64,000 nt of DNA from CAWEYO01 sp963813315. GTDB taxonomy: Bacteria; Pseudomonadota; Alphaproteobacteria; Rhizobiales; Rhizobiaceae. This document shows, piece by piece, positions 16,366 through 24,749 of the stretch. The notes below the pieces were generated by a model, which saw only the letters and a program-made list of their open reading frames with translations, did no database searches and had not been told where the DNA came from. The DNA is taken from the NCBI GenBank assembly GCA_963813315.1, contig CAWEYO010000011.1, positions 50,924-114,923 on the forward strand, read 5' to 3'. Both the position numbers and the translations under genes were made by a program. Position 1 is the first letter of the stretch; each line of letters opens with the position of its first letter.

Positions 16366-19300
16366 ACGTGAGAAGCTTGATGTCCGGCTTGCTCCGGCGG
16401 TCGCCCGTTCTGTTCGGGCTCCTCTGTTTTGCCGGCCTTGTCTGGTTCGCGGGACCGCTTGTCGGGTGGGGAGACGCGCGACCGCTCGAACCGGTCTGGC
16501 TGCGCCTCACCATCATTGCCACGGCGAGCTTGCTCATAGGAGGCTTCTACGCCTTCCGTTACTGGCGCAAGCGCCGGGCTGAAAAGGCAATCGAGGCGGC
16601 GCTGAAAGCCACCCAGGAAAAGAGCGATGACAGCCAGGTGCTTGCGGGCCGCATGTCCGAAGCGCTGGAAACGCTGAAGCGATCGAGCGGACGGCAGTCG
16701 TTTCTCTACGAACTGCCGTGGTACGTCATCATCGGCCCACCGGGCGCCGGCAAGACCACGGCGCTGGTCAATTCGGGCCTCAAGTTTCCGCTGGCCGGAA
16801 AGGAAGGCGCGGCAGCGATCGCGGGCGTGGGCGGCACGCGGTACTGCGACTTCTGGTTCACCGAGGATGCGGTTCTGATCGACACGGCCGGCCGCTACAC
16901 GACCCATGATTCAGATGCCGAAACCGACAGGAAAAGCTGGCTCTCCTTCCTGTCGCTCCTGAAGGAAAACAGGACGAAACAGCCCATCAACGGGGTCATC
17001 CTCGCGATCAGCGTCGAGGACATGCTGACCCTCCCGCCAGAGGAGCTGGCTGCCCACGCGAACGCCATCCGCAAGCGACTGCTTGAACTTCATCAGGAAC
17101 TGAAGATCAATTTCCCGGTCTACGCTCTTTTCACCAAGGCAGACCTCATCGAGGGTTTTCGCGAGTATTTCGGCAACTTCACCGAAAGCCGGCGGCGAAA
17201 GGTCTGGGGTGCCACGTTCCAAAGTGAAAACCGCACGCAGAACCACGTCGCACAGGTTCCCGCCGAATTCGAGGCCCTGATCAGACGGCTGACGGAGGAA
17301 TTGCCGGACAGGCTGCACGAGGAACCGGACGCGATCGCGCGTATTGCGATCTTCGGCTTCCCCGCCCAGTTTGCCGCGCTGCGCGACCGGGTGAGCGAAC
17401 TTCTCAACAGTATCTTCGAGCCGACGCGCTACCAGGCCAACGCGAACCTGCGCGGCTTCTATTTCTCATCCGGCACGCAGGAAGGCACGCCGATCGATCA
17501 GGTCCTGGGCATCATGGGAAGGAGCCTGGCGGTCGAAAGCCCGCACCGCCACCTGTCCGGGCGTGGCAAGTCCTTCTTCCTTCACGACCTTTTGCGCAAC
17601 GTCATCTTCGCGGAGTCCGGATGGGTCTCGCTCGACCGGAATGCCGTCCGTCGCGCTGCACTGTTTCGCTACGGCGGGATGGCGGCGATTGCGATTGCTT
17701 CATTGGCGATGCTCGGCGCCTGGGGCTGGAGCTATGCAAGAAACAAGGCATTGATCTCGGCAGCCGGGGCCTCGGTGGAGGACTACCGGATCGCCGCGAA
17801 AGAGGAATTGACGCGCAAGGAAATTTCCGGGGCCGAACAGATCTCCGGCAACGATCTGACGGTGATCGCTTCCCATCTTGCCCAGTTGCGGCACATGCCG
17901 GCGGGCTATGCTCATCGGGAAGAGGACACGCCGCTTGGCGAGACTTTCGGCCTTGGGCAGCGCGACCGGCTGATGGCGGCATCCGAAACGACCTACAGAA
18001 ATGCATTGGAGCGGATGCTGCGCTCGAGGCTGATCCTACGGCTCGAGCAGCAAATCATGGCAAGCATGAACGACCCGATCGTCGTTTACGAGGCACTCAA
18101 GGTCTATCTGATGCTGGGCGGCAAGGCGCCCAAAGTCGAGGATGATTTCGTCCTCGCCTGGATGACACAGGACTGGCAGGACAACCTGCTGCCCGGCCGC
18201 GCAAACGAGGCTGCCCGCGACGAGCTCACCGAGAACCTTCTTGCGATGCTGGAACTCGGCCGGTCTCACGCGCCGGCCTTCGAGCTGAACGGCGCCTTGG
18301 TGACGCAGGCCCAGGCAGCGCTCGCGCGGATGAGCATGGCTGACCGCGCCTATGCGCTCATCAAGTCGTCGGCCTATGCCGCCGGTCTCGCCGACTACGA
18401 CGTCGCGGGGCAATCGGGGGCCGACGCAGTCCTGGTTTTCGAGACGCGCGACGGCGCCGACCTCCGGCAACTGAAAATACCCGGCCTTTACAGCTACGCC
18501 GGGTTTCACGATTTCTTCTTCAAGCAGCTCGAAGCGGTCGCCGCCAAGCTCGAAAGCGAGCACTGGGTAATGGGCGACGCCGGTTTGCAGAGCGGGGTGG
18601 AGGGCCAGTTCCAGCGGCTCGGCCCCGAACTGCTCGATCGTTACAGCCGGGATTTCATCGAAAGCTGGGAGAAGACGCTCGGCAATTTGAAGCTAAGGCC
18701 GGTTTCCGCCGACAAACCGGACTACCAGGTTCTGGCGGCCCTGTCGTCGGAAGCAACCTCGCCGCTACGCCAGTTGCTCGAATCCATCAAGGCGGAGACC
18801 GCACTCACGCAGGAACGCGAAGAACCCGCGCCGGCCACCGCGGGCGAACAGGCGGGGGCTGCGGCCGAAACGGCGGGCAAAGTGGCCGGGACCATCCGCG
18901 ACGCGTCCGGCGGGCTGGCACGGATCGGGATCAATCTCGCGCTGAAGAAGTCGCAGGTTAGAGCCGGCGAAGCCAACAGCGGTGCCGCGGCAAGCACTGC
19001 CAACCCCGGCTCGAACATCGAGGCCTATTTCAAGCCCTACCACAACTGGGTCGAAGGCGAGCCTGGCGGCCGGCCGATCGATATCCTGCTCAGGAACCTC
19101 TATGAGGTTCGCGAGAGCCTGCTCGTGACAGCGAACTACCCGTCACAAGCCGGTCCAGCCAATGAAAAACTGCGCCTGCAAGTCGTCAACCTGCGCGGGA
19201 CCGTATCGCGCTTGCCGAAGCCCTTCGCCCGAATGATCGCCGAGGCCGTCGAGGAGTTCGAAGGCGCGGAGGCCGGAAGTTCGAAATCCCAGATCAATCA

Positions 19301-19982
19301 GGCGCTCTCCGGCATCACGAAGCTCTGCCAGACGGTCGTCGCCGGAAAATATCCGTTCGCCCGGGACTCGGGCAGCAACGCGCAGATCGGCGAGTTTTCG
19401 CAGCTCTTCGGCCCCAACGGGGCGATGGACAAGTTCTTCGCCGAGCATCTGTCGCCGATCACCGACATCAGCGGAGAGGCGTGGGATTGGCAGAAGGACA
19501 CGCGGCTGGGGCGCGAACTGTCGGTCGACACGCTGCGCCAGTTCCAGCGCGCTGCCGAAATTCGCAGCGCATTCTTTCCAGATGGCGGGCCTGTGCCCAA
19601 TGTGCAGCTCACGATCGCGCCGCACACGATTTCCAGGGACGCGGACATGGCGCTGCTGGAGATCAACCAGGTCGTCGTCCAGACGTCACTTGCCGGAAAC
19701 GCTCCGGTGTCGTTCACCTGGCCCGGCAACGGCGGATCGGGAACGGCCAATATCAGCCTTTATCCGGAAATGCCGGGACGCGAGACCCGCCTCGGCAGGG
19801 AGGGGCCATGGGCCTTGATGCGGTTGATCGATGCCGCAAACGTCACGCGGCAAGGAGAAGAACTGATCGTCCGCTTTGTCGTGGGCGGGCGCGAAGTGTC
19901 GTATCAGATCCGGGTTGGATCCTCCTACAATCCGCTCTTTCTTCCTGCACTCAAAAGCTTCAAGTGCCCGGTGGCGTTCTAG
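16362..19982 (+). CDS. tssM: type VI secretion inner-membrane protein TssM (IcmF)
   Basis: 1206-residue IcmF/VasK family protein. Two N-terminal transmembrane helices (about 15-33 and 47-65), a cytoplasmic GTPase-like domain with intact Walker A GPPGAGKTT at about residue 124 and DTAGRYTTHDSD, a third helix near 440 (MAAIAIASLAMLGAWGW), then a long periplasmic part ending in the DUF1215-like region (LYPEMPGRE, GPWALMRLIDAANV). TssM and TssL make the trans-envelope channel through which the tube is fired. The Walker motif is kept, so ATP or GTP use is possible. It is coupled to tssL by ATGA, and followed three bases later by tagF. Confidence 0.96.
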   Translation: MNVRSLMSGLLRRSPVLFGLLCFAGLVWFAGPLVGWGDARPLEPVWLRLTIIATASLLIGGFYAFRYWRKRRAEKAIEAALKATQEKSDDSQVLAGRMSEALETLKRSSGRQSFLYELPWYVIIGPPGAGKTTALVNSGLKFPLAGKEGAAAIAGVGGTRYCDFWFTEDAVLIDTAGRYTTHDSDAETDRKSWLSFLSLLKENRTKQPINGVILAISVEDMLTLPPEELAAHANAIRKRLLELHQELKINFPVYALFTKADLIEGFREYFGNFTESRRRKVWGATFQSENRTQNHVAQVPAEFEALIRRLTEELPDRLHEEPDAIARIAIFGFPAQFAALRDRVSELLNSIFEPTRYQANANLRGFYFSSGTQEGTPIDQVLGIMGRSLAVESPHRHLSGRGKSFFLHDLLRNVIFAESGWVSLDRNAVRRAALFRYGGMAAIAIASLAMLGAWGWSYARNKALISAAGASVEDYRIAAKEELTRKEISGAEQISGNDLTVIASHLAQLRHMPAGYAHREEDTPLGETFGLGQRDRLMAASETTYRNALERMLRSRLILRLEQQIMASMNDPIVVYEALKVYLMLGGKAPKVEDDFVLAWMTQDWQDNLLPGRANEAARDELTENLLAMLELGRSHAPAFELNGALVTQAQAALARMSMADRAYALIKSSAYAAGLADYDVAGQSGADAVLVFETRDGADLRQLKIPGLYSYAGFHDFFFKQLEAVAAKLESEHWVMGDAGLQSGVEGQFQRLGPELLDRYSRDFIESWEKTLGNLKLRPVSADKPDYQVLAALSSEATSPLRQLLESIKAETALTQEREEPAPATAGEQAGAAAETAGKVAGTIRDASGGLARIGINLALKKSQVRAGEANSGAAASTANPGSNIEAYFKPYHNWVEGEPGGRPIDILLRNLYEVRESLLVTANYPSQAGPANEKLRLQVVNLRGTVSRLPKPFARMIAEAVEEFEGAEAGSSKSQINQALSGITKLCQTVVAGKYPFARDSGSNAQIGEFSQLFGPNGAMDKFFAEHLSPITDISGEAWDWQKDTRLGRELSVDTLRQFQRAAEIRSAFFPDGGPVPNVQLTIAPHTISRDADMALLEINQVVVQTSLAGNAPVSFTWPGNGGSGTANISLYPEMPGRETRLGREGPWALMRLIDAANVTRQGEELIVRFVVGGREVSYQIRVGSSYNPLFLPALKSFKCPVAF

Positions 19983-19985
19983 CTC

Positions 19986-20654
19986 ATGGCGTTCGGTGTT
20001 TTCGGCAAGCTGCCGCAAAAACGTGATTTCGTCGCCCTCAACATTCCAAGGGCGGTGCTCGAACCGTTCGAGACCTGGTTGCAATCCGCCGTGGCTGCCA
20101 GCCGCAACGAACTGGGAACCGACTGGCAGGAGCACTACCTTGTTGCTCCAATATGGCGCTTCTGGATCGGCGCCGACATATTGGGCGTCGGCTGCGCAGG
20201 CTCGCTGGTCCCCTCCGTCGACAAGGTCGGCCGTTTCTTCCCGCTTTCGATACTCTACTGTGCCGAGAATGGCCAAGGCATCGTTGCCCCGCCATTCGAT
20301 CCGCTGGACGCGTGGTACTCCGCGATCGAGCAGCGGCTTCTCGGCGTTCTCAAGGAGAATGCGGAAATTGAAGTGGATCGGCTGACCGAAGGACTGACAC
20401 CTCCCCAAAGCACCGTTACCGCTCCGGAACCGCAACCGGAAAAGTTCAAGCGCGGTGCCATCTGGCAAGGCCACGGCGACGCACCGGAAGACATGCTTTC
20501 GGGCCTGATGCCCTCCGACTACTGGGCTTGCCTTTCGATGCGAAGCTTCTGGTGGACACGCGGCGGCAGCGCTTCCGGGCAGCTCGTCTACGCCCGCAAC
20601 GCGCTGCCCGATCCCTTTTTCTATGCAACTATGTTAAAAGGCAGAGTGGGCTAA
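19986..20654 (+). CDS. tagF: type VI secretion regulator TagF (ImpM)
   Basis: 222-residue TagF domain protein. The typical start is seen (FGVFGKLPQKRDFVALNIP), along with WRFWIGADILG and SVDKVGRFFPLSI. TagF represses secretion after translation, in known systems by binding the FHA protein. Here it is a stand-alone gene, not fused to PppA as in Agrobacterium-like loci, and pppA follows about 90 bases later. It lies three bases after tssM, so it is surely in the same operon. Confidence 0.92.
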   Translation: MAFGVFGKLPQKRDFVALNIPRAVLEPFETWLQSAVAASRNELGTDWQEHYLVAPIWRFWIGADILGVGCAGSLVPSVDKVGRFFPLSILYCAENGQGIVAPPFDPLDAWYSAIEQRLLGVLKENAEIEVDRLTEGLTPPQSTVTAPEPQPEKFKRGAIWQGHGDAPEDMLSGLMPSDYWACLSMRSFWWTRGGSASGQLVYARNALPDPFFYATMLKGRVG

Positions 20655-20746
20655 AAGCTGCCTGCAAGCTCGGATTTCAACGACGCGAAGTCCAGATTCG
20701 CTGCCTCCACTGCCGGCTGCAGAAGGGCGCACTCGAGACAAACAGC

Positions 20747-21544
20747 ATGATCCGGCGTGTCTTCGACGTTGACAGTTGCGGTCTCAGTCATGCCGGCTGC
20801 GTCCGCGAGTTGAATGAGGACCGCTACCTTGTAAAGACGGAAAGCGGCGTGTTCGCTGTCGCGGACGGCATGGGCGGCCACGATGCAGGCGAAATTGCAA
20901 GTGCAAGCATAGTGGAACATCTGAAGTCGGTCGGAATACCAAGTTCCGCACCGGATTTGCGTGCCCGCTTCGAAGATCGCGTGACCATTGCGAACCGCGA
21001 AATCCAACAGATTTCCTCATCCCGCAATGGCGCGGTGATCGGCTCCACGCTTGCCGCTTTGCTTGCATTCGAAAGCCAGTACGCATGTATTTGGGCAGGT
21101 GACAGCCGGGTCTATCTCCTGCGCCAAGGGCACCTCTTCCAACTCTCGCGCGACCACACCGAAGTCCAGGAGCTGCTCGATCGCGGCGCCATATCGCCCG
21201 AAGAAGCAAGCACCTGGCCGAGGCGCAACGTGATCACGCGGGCGATTGGCGTTTGGGAAGACCTGTCGCTGGAAATGGCCCATGGACAGATACATCCCGA
21301 TGACAAGTTTCTGATATGCAGCGACGGGCTGACGGTGCACGTGCCGGATGAGGAAATCCGGGACATGCTACAGGAAAATTCGCCTCAGGAGACCTGCAGA
21401 TCCTTGATCGATCTCGCGCTCTCTCGGGGCGGAACAGACAATGTGACTGTGGTCGTCGTTCTGTTTCGAGCCTCTGCGACAAGCGGCAAGGCGCTCGACT
21501 GGGCGACCAGTTCACCACAAGATCTACACGAACATGTACTTTAG
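20747..21544 (+). CDS. pppA: PP2C-type Ser/Thr phosphatase PppA of the type VI locus
   Basis: 265-residue PPM/PP2C phosphatase. Metal-binding and catalytic motifs are present in order: HAGCVRELNEDRYL, VADGMGGHDAGE, CIWAGDSRVYLLR, FLICSDGLT, GGTDNVTVVVV. It should reverse PpkA phosphorylation of the FHA protein and so switch secretion off. The frame is open from 20528, but that extension overlaps tagF; MIRRVFDVDSCG at 20747 matches the family start. The TAG stop (21542-21544) is the first three bases of a double-hairpin repeat. Confidence 0.92.
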   Translation: MIRRVFDVDSCGLSHAGCVRELNEDRYLVKTESGVFAVADGMGGHDAGEIASASIVEHLKSVGIPSSAPDLRARFEDRVTIANREIQQISSSRNGAVIGSTLAALLAFESQYACIWAGDSRVYLLRQGHLFQLSRDHTEVQELLDRGAISPEEASTWPRRNVITRAIGVWEDLSLEMAHGQIHPDDKFLICSDGLTVHVPDEEIRDMLQENSPQETCRSLIDLALSRGGTDNVTVVVVLFRASATSGKALDWATSSPQDLHEHVL

Positions 21545-21644
21545 AGCATCGGACCCGAAAGTGGAGGCCGGTTTCGGGAAAACCCGATGCTCGAACAAAG
21601 AGATAGAGCGGCAGCTCTGGTTTCATCAGAGCGTCCACCGCTCC
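21542..21644. repeat. double-hairpin (RIME-like) element after pppA
   Basis: About 103 bases. First hairpin: GAGCATCGG pairs with CCGATGCTC, and inside it CCCGAAA pairs with TTTCGGG. Linker: AACAAAGAGATAGAGCGG. Second hairpin: AGAGCGG pairs with CCGCTC. It shares linker and layout with 24622-24724. It starts on the pppA stop codon and ends four bases before the next ATG, so it may act as an mRNA 3-prime structure and also affects the leader of the next gene. Confidence 0.85.
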
Positions 21645-21647
21645 GGA

Positions 21648-22067
21648 ATGCTATCATCATCCTTGCTGGTTGGGCTTTTTCTGCTCGCCTCGGCCGGGCC
21701 CGCTAAGGCACAGTTCGCCGTCTGCAATCAAACGCTGGATGCTCTCAATCTTGCCGTTGCGACAGAAACCGGCGGTGTTTTCAGTTCGGAGGGGTGGTGG
21801 ACCATCGGCGCCAACCGTTGCGTCGACGTTATCAAGGAAGAGCTGGTGAGCCGCTACATCTACGTCTACGCGACGGATGTCTTCGGCCAACCCATCCTTG
21901 ACGGCGACTTCACCGGCGAGAACATGTGCGTGGGAACCAAGCAATTCACGATAAAGGGCACCGACTCCTGCTGGCAGCGCGGCTACCAGTCCGTGCGCTT
22001 CATGGAAGTCGACACGCAGGAAATGTCGCGATGGACGCTTTTTCTGAAGGCCCCCGATTCCAGCTAG
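21648..22067 (+). CDS. secreted DUF1036-like protein
   Basis: 139 residues. Signal peptide MLSSSLLVGLFLLASAGPAKA, then a mature domain with four or more Cys (FAVCNQTLD, GANRCVDVI, NMCVGTKQF, DSCWQRGY) and GWWTIGANRCV, which fits DUF1036, a periplasmic domain of unknown function. Disulfide bonds are likely. The open frame begins at 21534, but that stretch is the repeat element, so the ATG at 21648 is used. It lies between pppA and the M23 protein on the same strand, so it may be an envelope accessory of the secretion system. No direct evidence of role. Confidence 0.7.
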   Translation: MLSSSLLVGLFLLASAGPAKAQFAVCNQTLDALNLAVATETGGVFSSEGWWTIGANRCVDVIKEELVSRYIYVYATDVFGQPILDGDFTGENMCVGTKQFTIKGTDSCWQRGYQSVRFMEVDTQEMSRWTLFLKAPDSS

Positions 22068-22167
22068 GGAACGCATTTCCGTCGCTGGCATTTTGTCCGC
22101 GTAGCTTGTGGCGTATTCTTCGATCCGGCATCAGTTCGCGACGGCACTGGGGTGAGCATCATCCTCG

Positions 22168-24624
22168 ATGCACCAGATCGATGACAGTTTCCGCCGAAAG
22201 CGGAAAGCAGCGCGGGAACGGCGGCAGCAAGTGCTGCGCCGTCGCATTGCGCTCGGCTTTGCCGCAAGTCTCTTCCTGATCGTGTCGGCAGGAGTCTATG
22301 TCGCTATCCGGAACTGGCCTGGACCGGCCGGCACGTTGGAGAGCGGGACGAAGCCAGGCGAGGCCTCGCCCGCAGCGAAGCGGCCTGTCTTCGTCAATGC
22401 CATTGTCGATCTGGCCGGCGACCCGCTGATCATCCGTCTCGGATCGGCAGGGGAGGTATCGCCGAAGCTGCACCAGGTCCCCTTGCCTGCCGAACTTGTC
22501 CAACAGGGCATTCCCGACGCGGTGGAAATCCTGTCTGACAAAATGCTGTCCACGAGTCAGCGCATCATGGCGCTGCCATCGAGCCCCGAGGATTTTGCAT
22601 TCTTCCAGTCCCAGAGCGGGCGTGGCCGTCCAGTCATCGTGCAGTCCTCAGCCGACGTGGAAGCACCGGCGGCGACAGACGAGACCGCGCCGCCCTCCGG
22701 GGCCGACGAGGAAACGGACGAGGTGCTTGTGCCAGTCGCGGGACAGGATGACCTGGAAGAGGGCGGCCCGCCACCGCTCGAAGAGGAAGGAAACTCGGCT
22801 GAACCCATGGAACCCGGCCTGCCGGCGGGCACCGGGATGATTGGGGAATCCGGAACGGGCGCGGACGCGGGCTGGGAGGAAACGGTCGGCCAGGCCGAAC
22901 AGACACTGCCCAGCTTCAAGGCCACCGCGATCGAGAATACGACCACCGTACATGTCGTCAAACGCGAGATCGACCGGTTCCCGACGATCGAGGACCTGAA
23001 GGTTTCGGTGAAAGGCCAGCGTTCGCTGGAGAGCATTGTCGCTGAATATGGTTTCAGTGCCGAAGATGCCGGGAAAGCGAAAGACGCCGCGAGGCGGATC
23101 ATCGGCACGGATATGCTCGGGGACAGGTATGTCGTCGGTCTCAGAGGCTATAGAACGGGCGATCGGCACGGCGGATACAGACTCGCCCAGTTGTCCGTCA
23201 ACACGCCGCAAAGGTATCTTGGGACGATTGCGCTCGCAGACAGTGGAGAGTTTGTCGCCGGCGCAGACCCTTGGATCGACGAAGATCTGTCAAGCTACTC
23301 CGAGGAGATCCTGACTGAACCGCAAAACGTCAGCTACCGTCTCCTCGATGCGATTTACAGCACGGCGACGCGAAACCAGGTACCGGGCGGCGTTACCGGC
23401 GAAGCCATCATGCTTATGTCGAGGTCGTTTGATTTGCAGGCCACGGTAAGCAAGGACGACAGGCTGACCGTCGTCTTCTCGAAGAGCGCGCGCGACGAGG
23501 GCCACAACGCCGGCCGCGTCCTCTACGTGGCCGTTCGCGGCCCGGATCGGAATTTCGAGTGTTTCGTCTATCAATCCGCTCCGGGCGCCGACTTTTCCTG
23601 CCTTTCGGAAAAGGACGAGACGCACAGCGTCACGGTCACCAACGGCATGGTCAACCCCGTCAACGGCGTGCTCACATCGACATTCGGTCCCCGCCGCCAC
23701 CCTATCCTGGGGCAGGTGCGGATGCACAAGGGCGTCGACTGGGCAGCACCGATCGGGACGCCGGTCGTGGCCGCTTTCGACGGCACCGTCGAATTCGCGG
23801 GCGATGGCCGGGGATACGGCAATGTCATACGTATTTCGCATGAGCAGGGAACGGCTACGGCCTATGCCCATCTCAGCCGCTTTCAAGACGGCATAAGGGC
23901 GGGCCTGAAAGTCAGCGCGGGGGAGATCATCGGCTACGTCGGCACGACGGGCCTCTCCACCGGCCCGCACCTGCATTTCGAGTTCTATCAGAACGGCGCC
24001 GCCATTGACCCGCTGGCGAGCGTTGTCGCGGCAGTGTCCGATGGGTCGGCGGTCGACATACTGGTCAACCGGATAGTCAGGGTAGAGAGCGCGGGCAACG
24101 CGCGAGCAAAAAACCCGCTGTCTTCCGCCACGGGGCTCGGCCAGTTCATCAAGTCGACGTGGATCAGGATGATTAGAACCTACCGGCCGGATCTCTACAG
24201 ATCGATGTCGACCGAAGAGCTGCTTGCCCTTCGCTTCGATCCGACTATCTCGCGGGAGATGGTTGCCAGCCTCGCGCGCGAAAACGAGGCGCGGCTCAGG
24301 ACTTATGGCCATGGCATCACTGCCGGGCGCCTCTACCTTGCCCATTTCCTTGGCGTCGACGGTGCCAATACGGTTCTGTCCGCGCCAGGCGACTCATCCA
24401 TTGCGGCCCTCATGGGTGCGTCTGTCATCTCGGCGAACCCGTTCCTGACGGGCAAGAATGCTGCCTATGTGATCGCCTGGGCAGAACGCAAAATGAGCGG
24501 CAAAGTCAGCGTTTCGGCCCCTCCGAGCGCTGCGACCAAGACGATCGTACAGACCCCGCCCGAATTCGCGCGTTACCGCGAAGCGATGCGGAAGGTGGCC
24601 GAGATGGCGAGTGCGGCTCTATAG
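22168..24624 (+). CDS. membrane-anchored M23 peptidase fused to a lytic-transglycosylase-like domain
   Basis: 818 residues. A short basic N-terminus, a signal anchor at about 29-45 (GFAASLFLIVSAGVYVA), an acidic Pro/Glu-rich linker (about 150-250), and a spacer resembling the central region of alphaproteobacterial M23 proteins. Then comes an M23 LytM domain with HPILGQVRMHKGVDW at about 508 and GPHLHFEF at about 598, keeping the zinc ligands. Finally there is a lysozyme-like domain: RIVRVESAGNARAKNP with a likely catalytic Glu near 638, SATGLGQF, and a C-terminal GRLYLAHFLG as in SLT-like enzymes. It could cut both peptide and glycan bonds, opening the wall for the secretion apparatus or for export. 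Stop codon TAG lies at a repeat end. Confidence 0.88.
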   Translation: MHQIDDSFRRKRKAARERRQQVLRRRIALGFAASLFLIVSAGVYVAIRNWPGPAGTLESGTKPGEASPAAKRPVFVNAIVDLAGDPLIIRLGSAGEVSPKLHQVPLPAELVQQGIPDAVEILSDKMLSTSQRIMALPSSPEDFAFFQSQSGRGRPVIVQSSADVEAPAATDETAPPSGADEETDEVLVPVAGQDDLEEGGPPPLEEEGNSAEPMEPGLPAGTGMIGESGTGADAGWEETVGQAEQTLPSFKATAIENTTTVHVVKREIDRFPTIEDLKVSVKGQRSLESIVAEYGFSAEDAGKAKDAARRIIGTDMLGDRYVVGLRGYRTGDRHGGYRLAQLSVNTPQRYLGTIALADSGEFVAGADPWIDEDLSSYSEEILTEPQNVSYRLLDAIYSTATRNQVPGGVTGEAIMLMSRSFDLQATVSKDDRLTVVFSKSARDEGHNAGRVLYVAVRGPDRNFECFVYQSAPGADFSCLSEKDETHSVTVTNGMVNPVNGVLTSTFGPRRHPILGQVRMHKGVDWAAPIGTPVVAAFDGTVEFAGDGRGYGNVIRISHEQGTATAYAHLSRFQDGIRAGLKVSAGEIIGYVGTTGLSTGPHLHFEFYQNGAAIDPLASVVAAVSDGSAVDILVNRIVRVESAGNARAKNPLSSATGLGQFIKSTWIRMIRTYRPDLYRSMSTEELLALRFDPTISREMVASLARENEARLRTYGHGITAGRLYLAHFLGVDGANTVLSAPGDSSIAALMGASVISANPFLTGKNAAYVIAWAERKMSGKVSVSAPPSAATKTIVQTPPEFARYREAMRKVAEMASAAL

Positions 24625-24724
24625 AGCAATTCCAGGAAAAGTGGACCCGGTTTTCCGTCCGGAATTGCGTAAAAACAAAAAGATAGAGCGGTTCACCAAT
24701 TCCGTCAGAGTGGGAACCGCTCTA
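24622..24724. repeat. double-hairpin (RIME-like) element between convergent operons
   Basis: First hairpin: GCAATTCC pairs with GGAATTGC, and GGAAAA pairs with TTTTCC. Linker AACAAAAAGATAGAGCGG is nearly the same as at 21593. Second hairpin: AGAGCGGTTC pairs with GAACCGCTCT. It begins on the TAG stop of the M23 gene and ends near CTAG before the tssH stop, so it lies exactly between two convergent operons and could act as a two-way terminator. Confidence 0.88.
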
Positions 24725-24749
24725 GATCTACTCTAAAGGTCGCTGCGGC

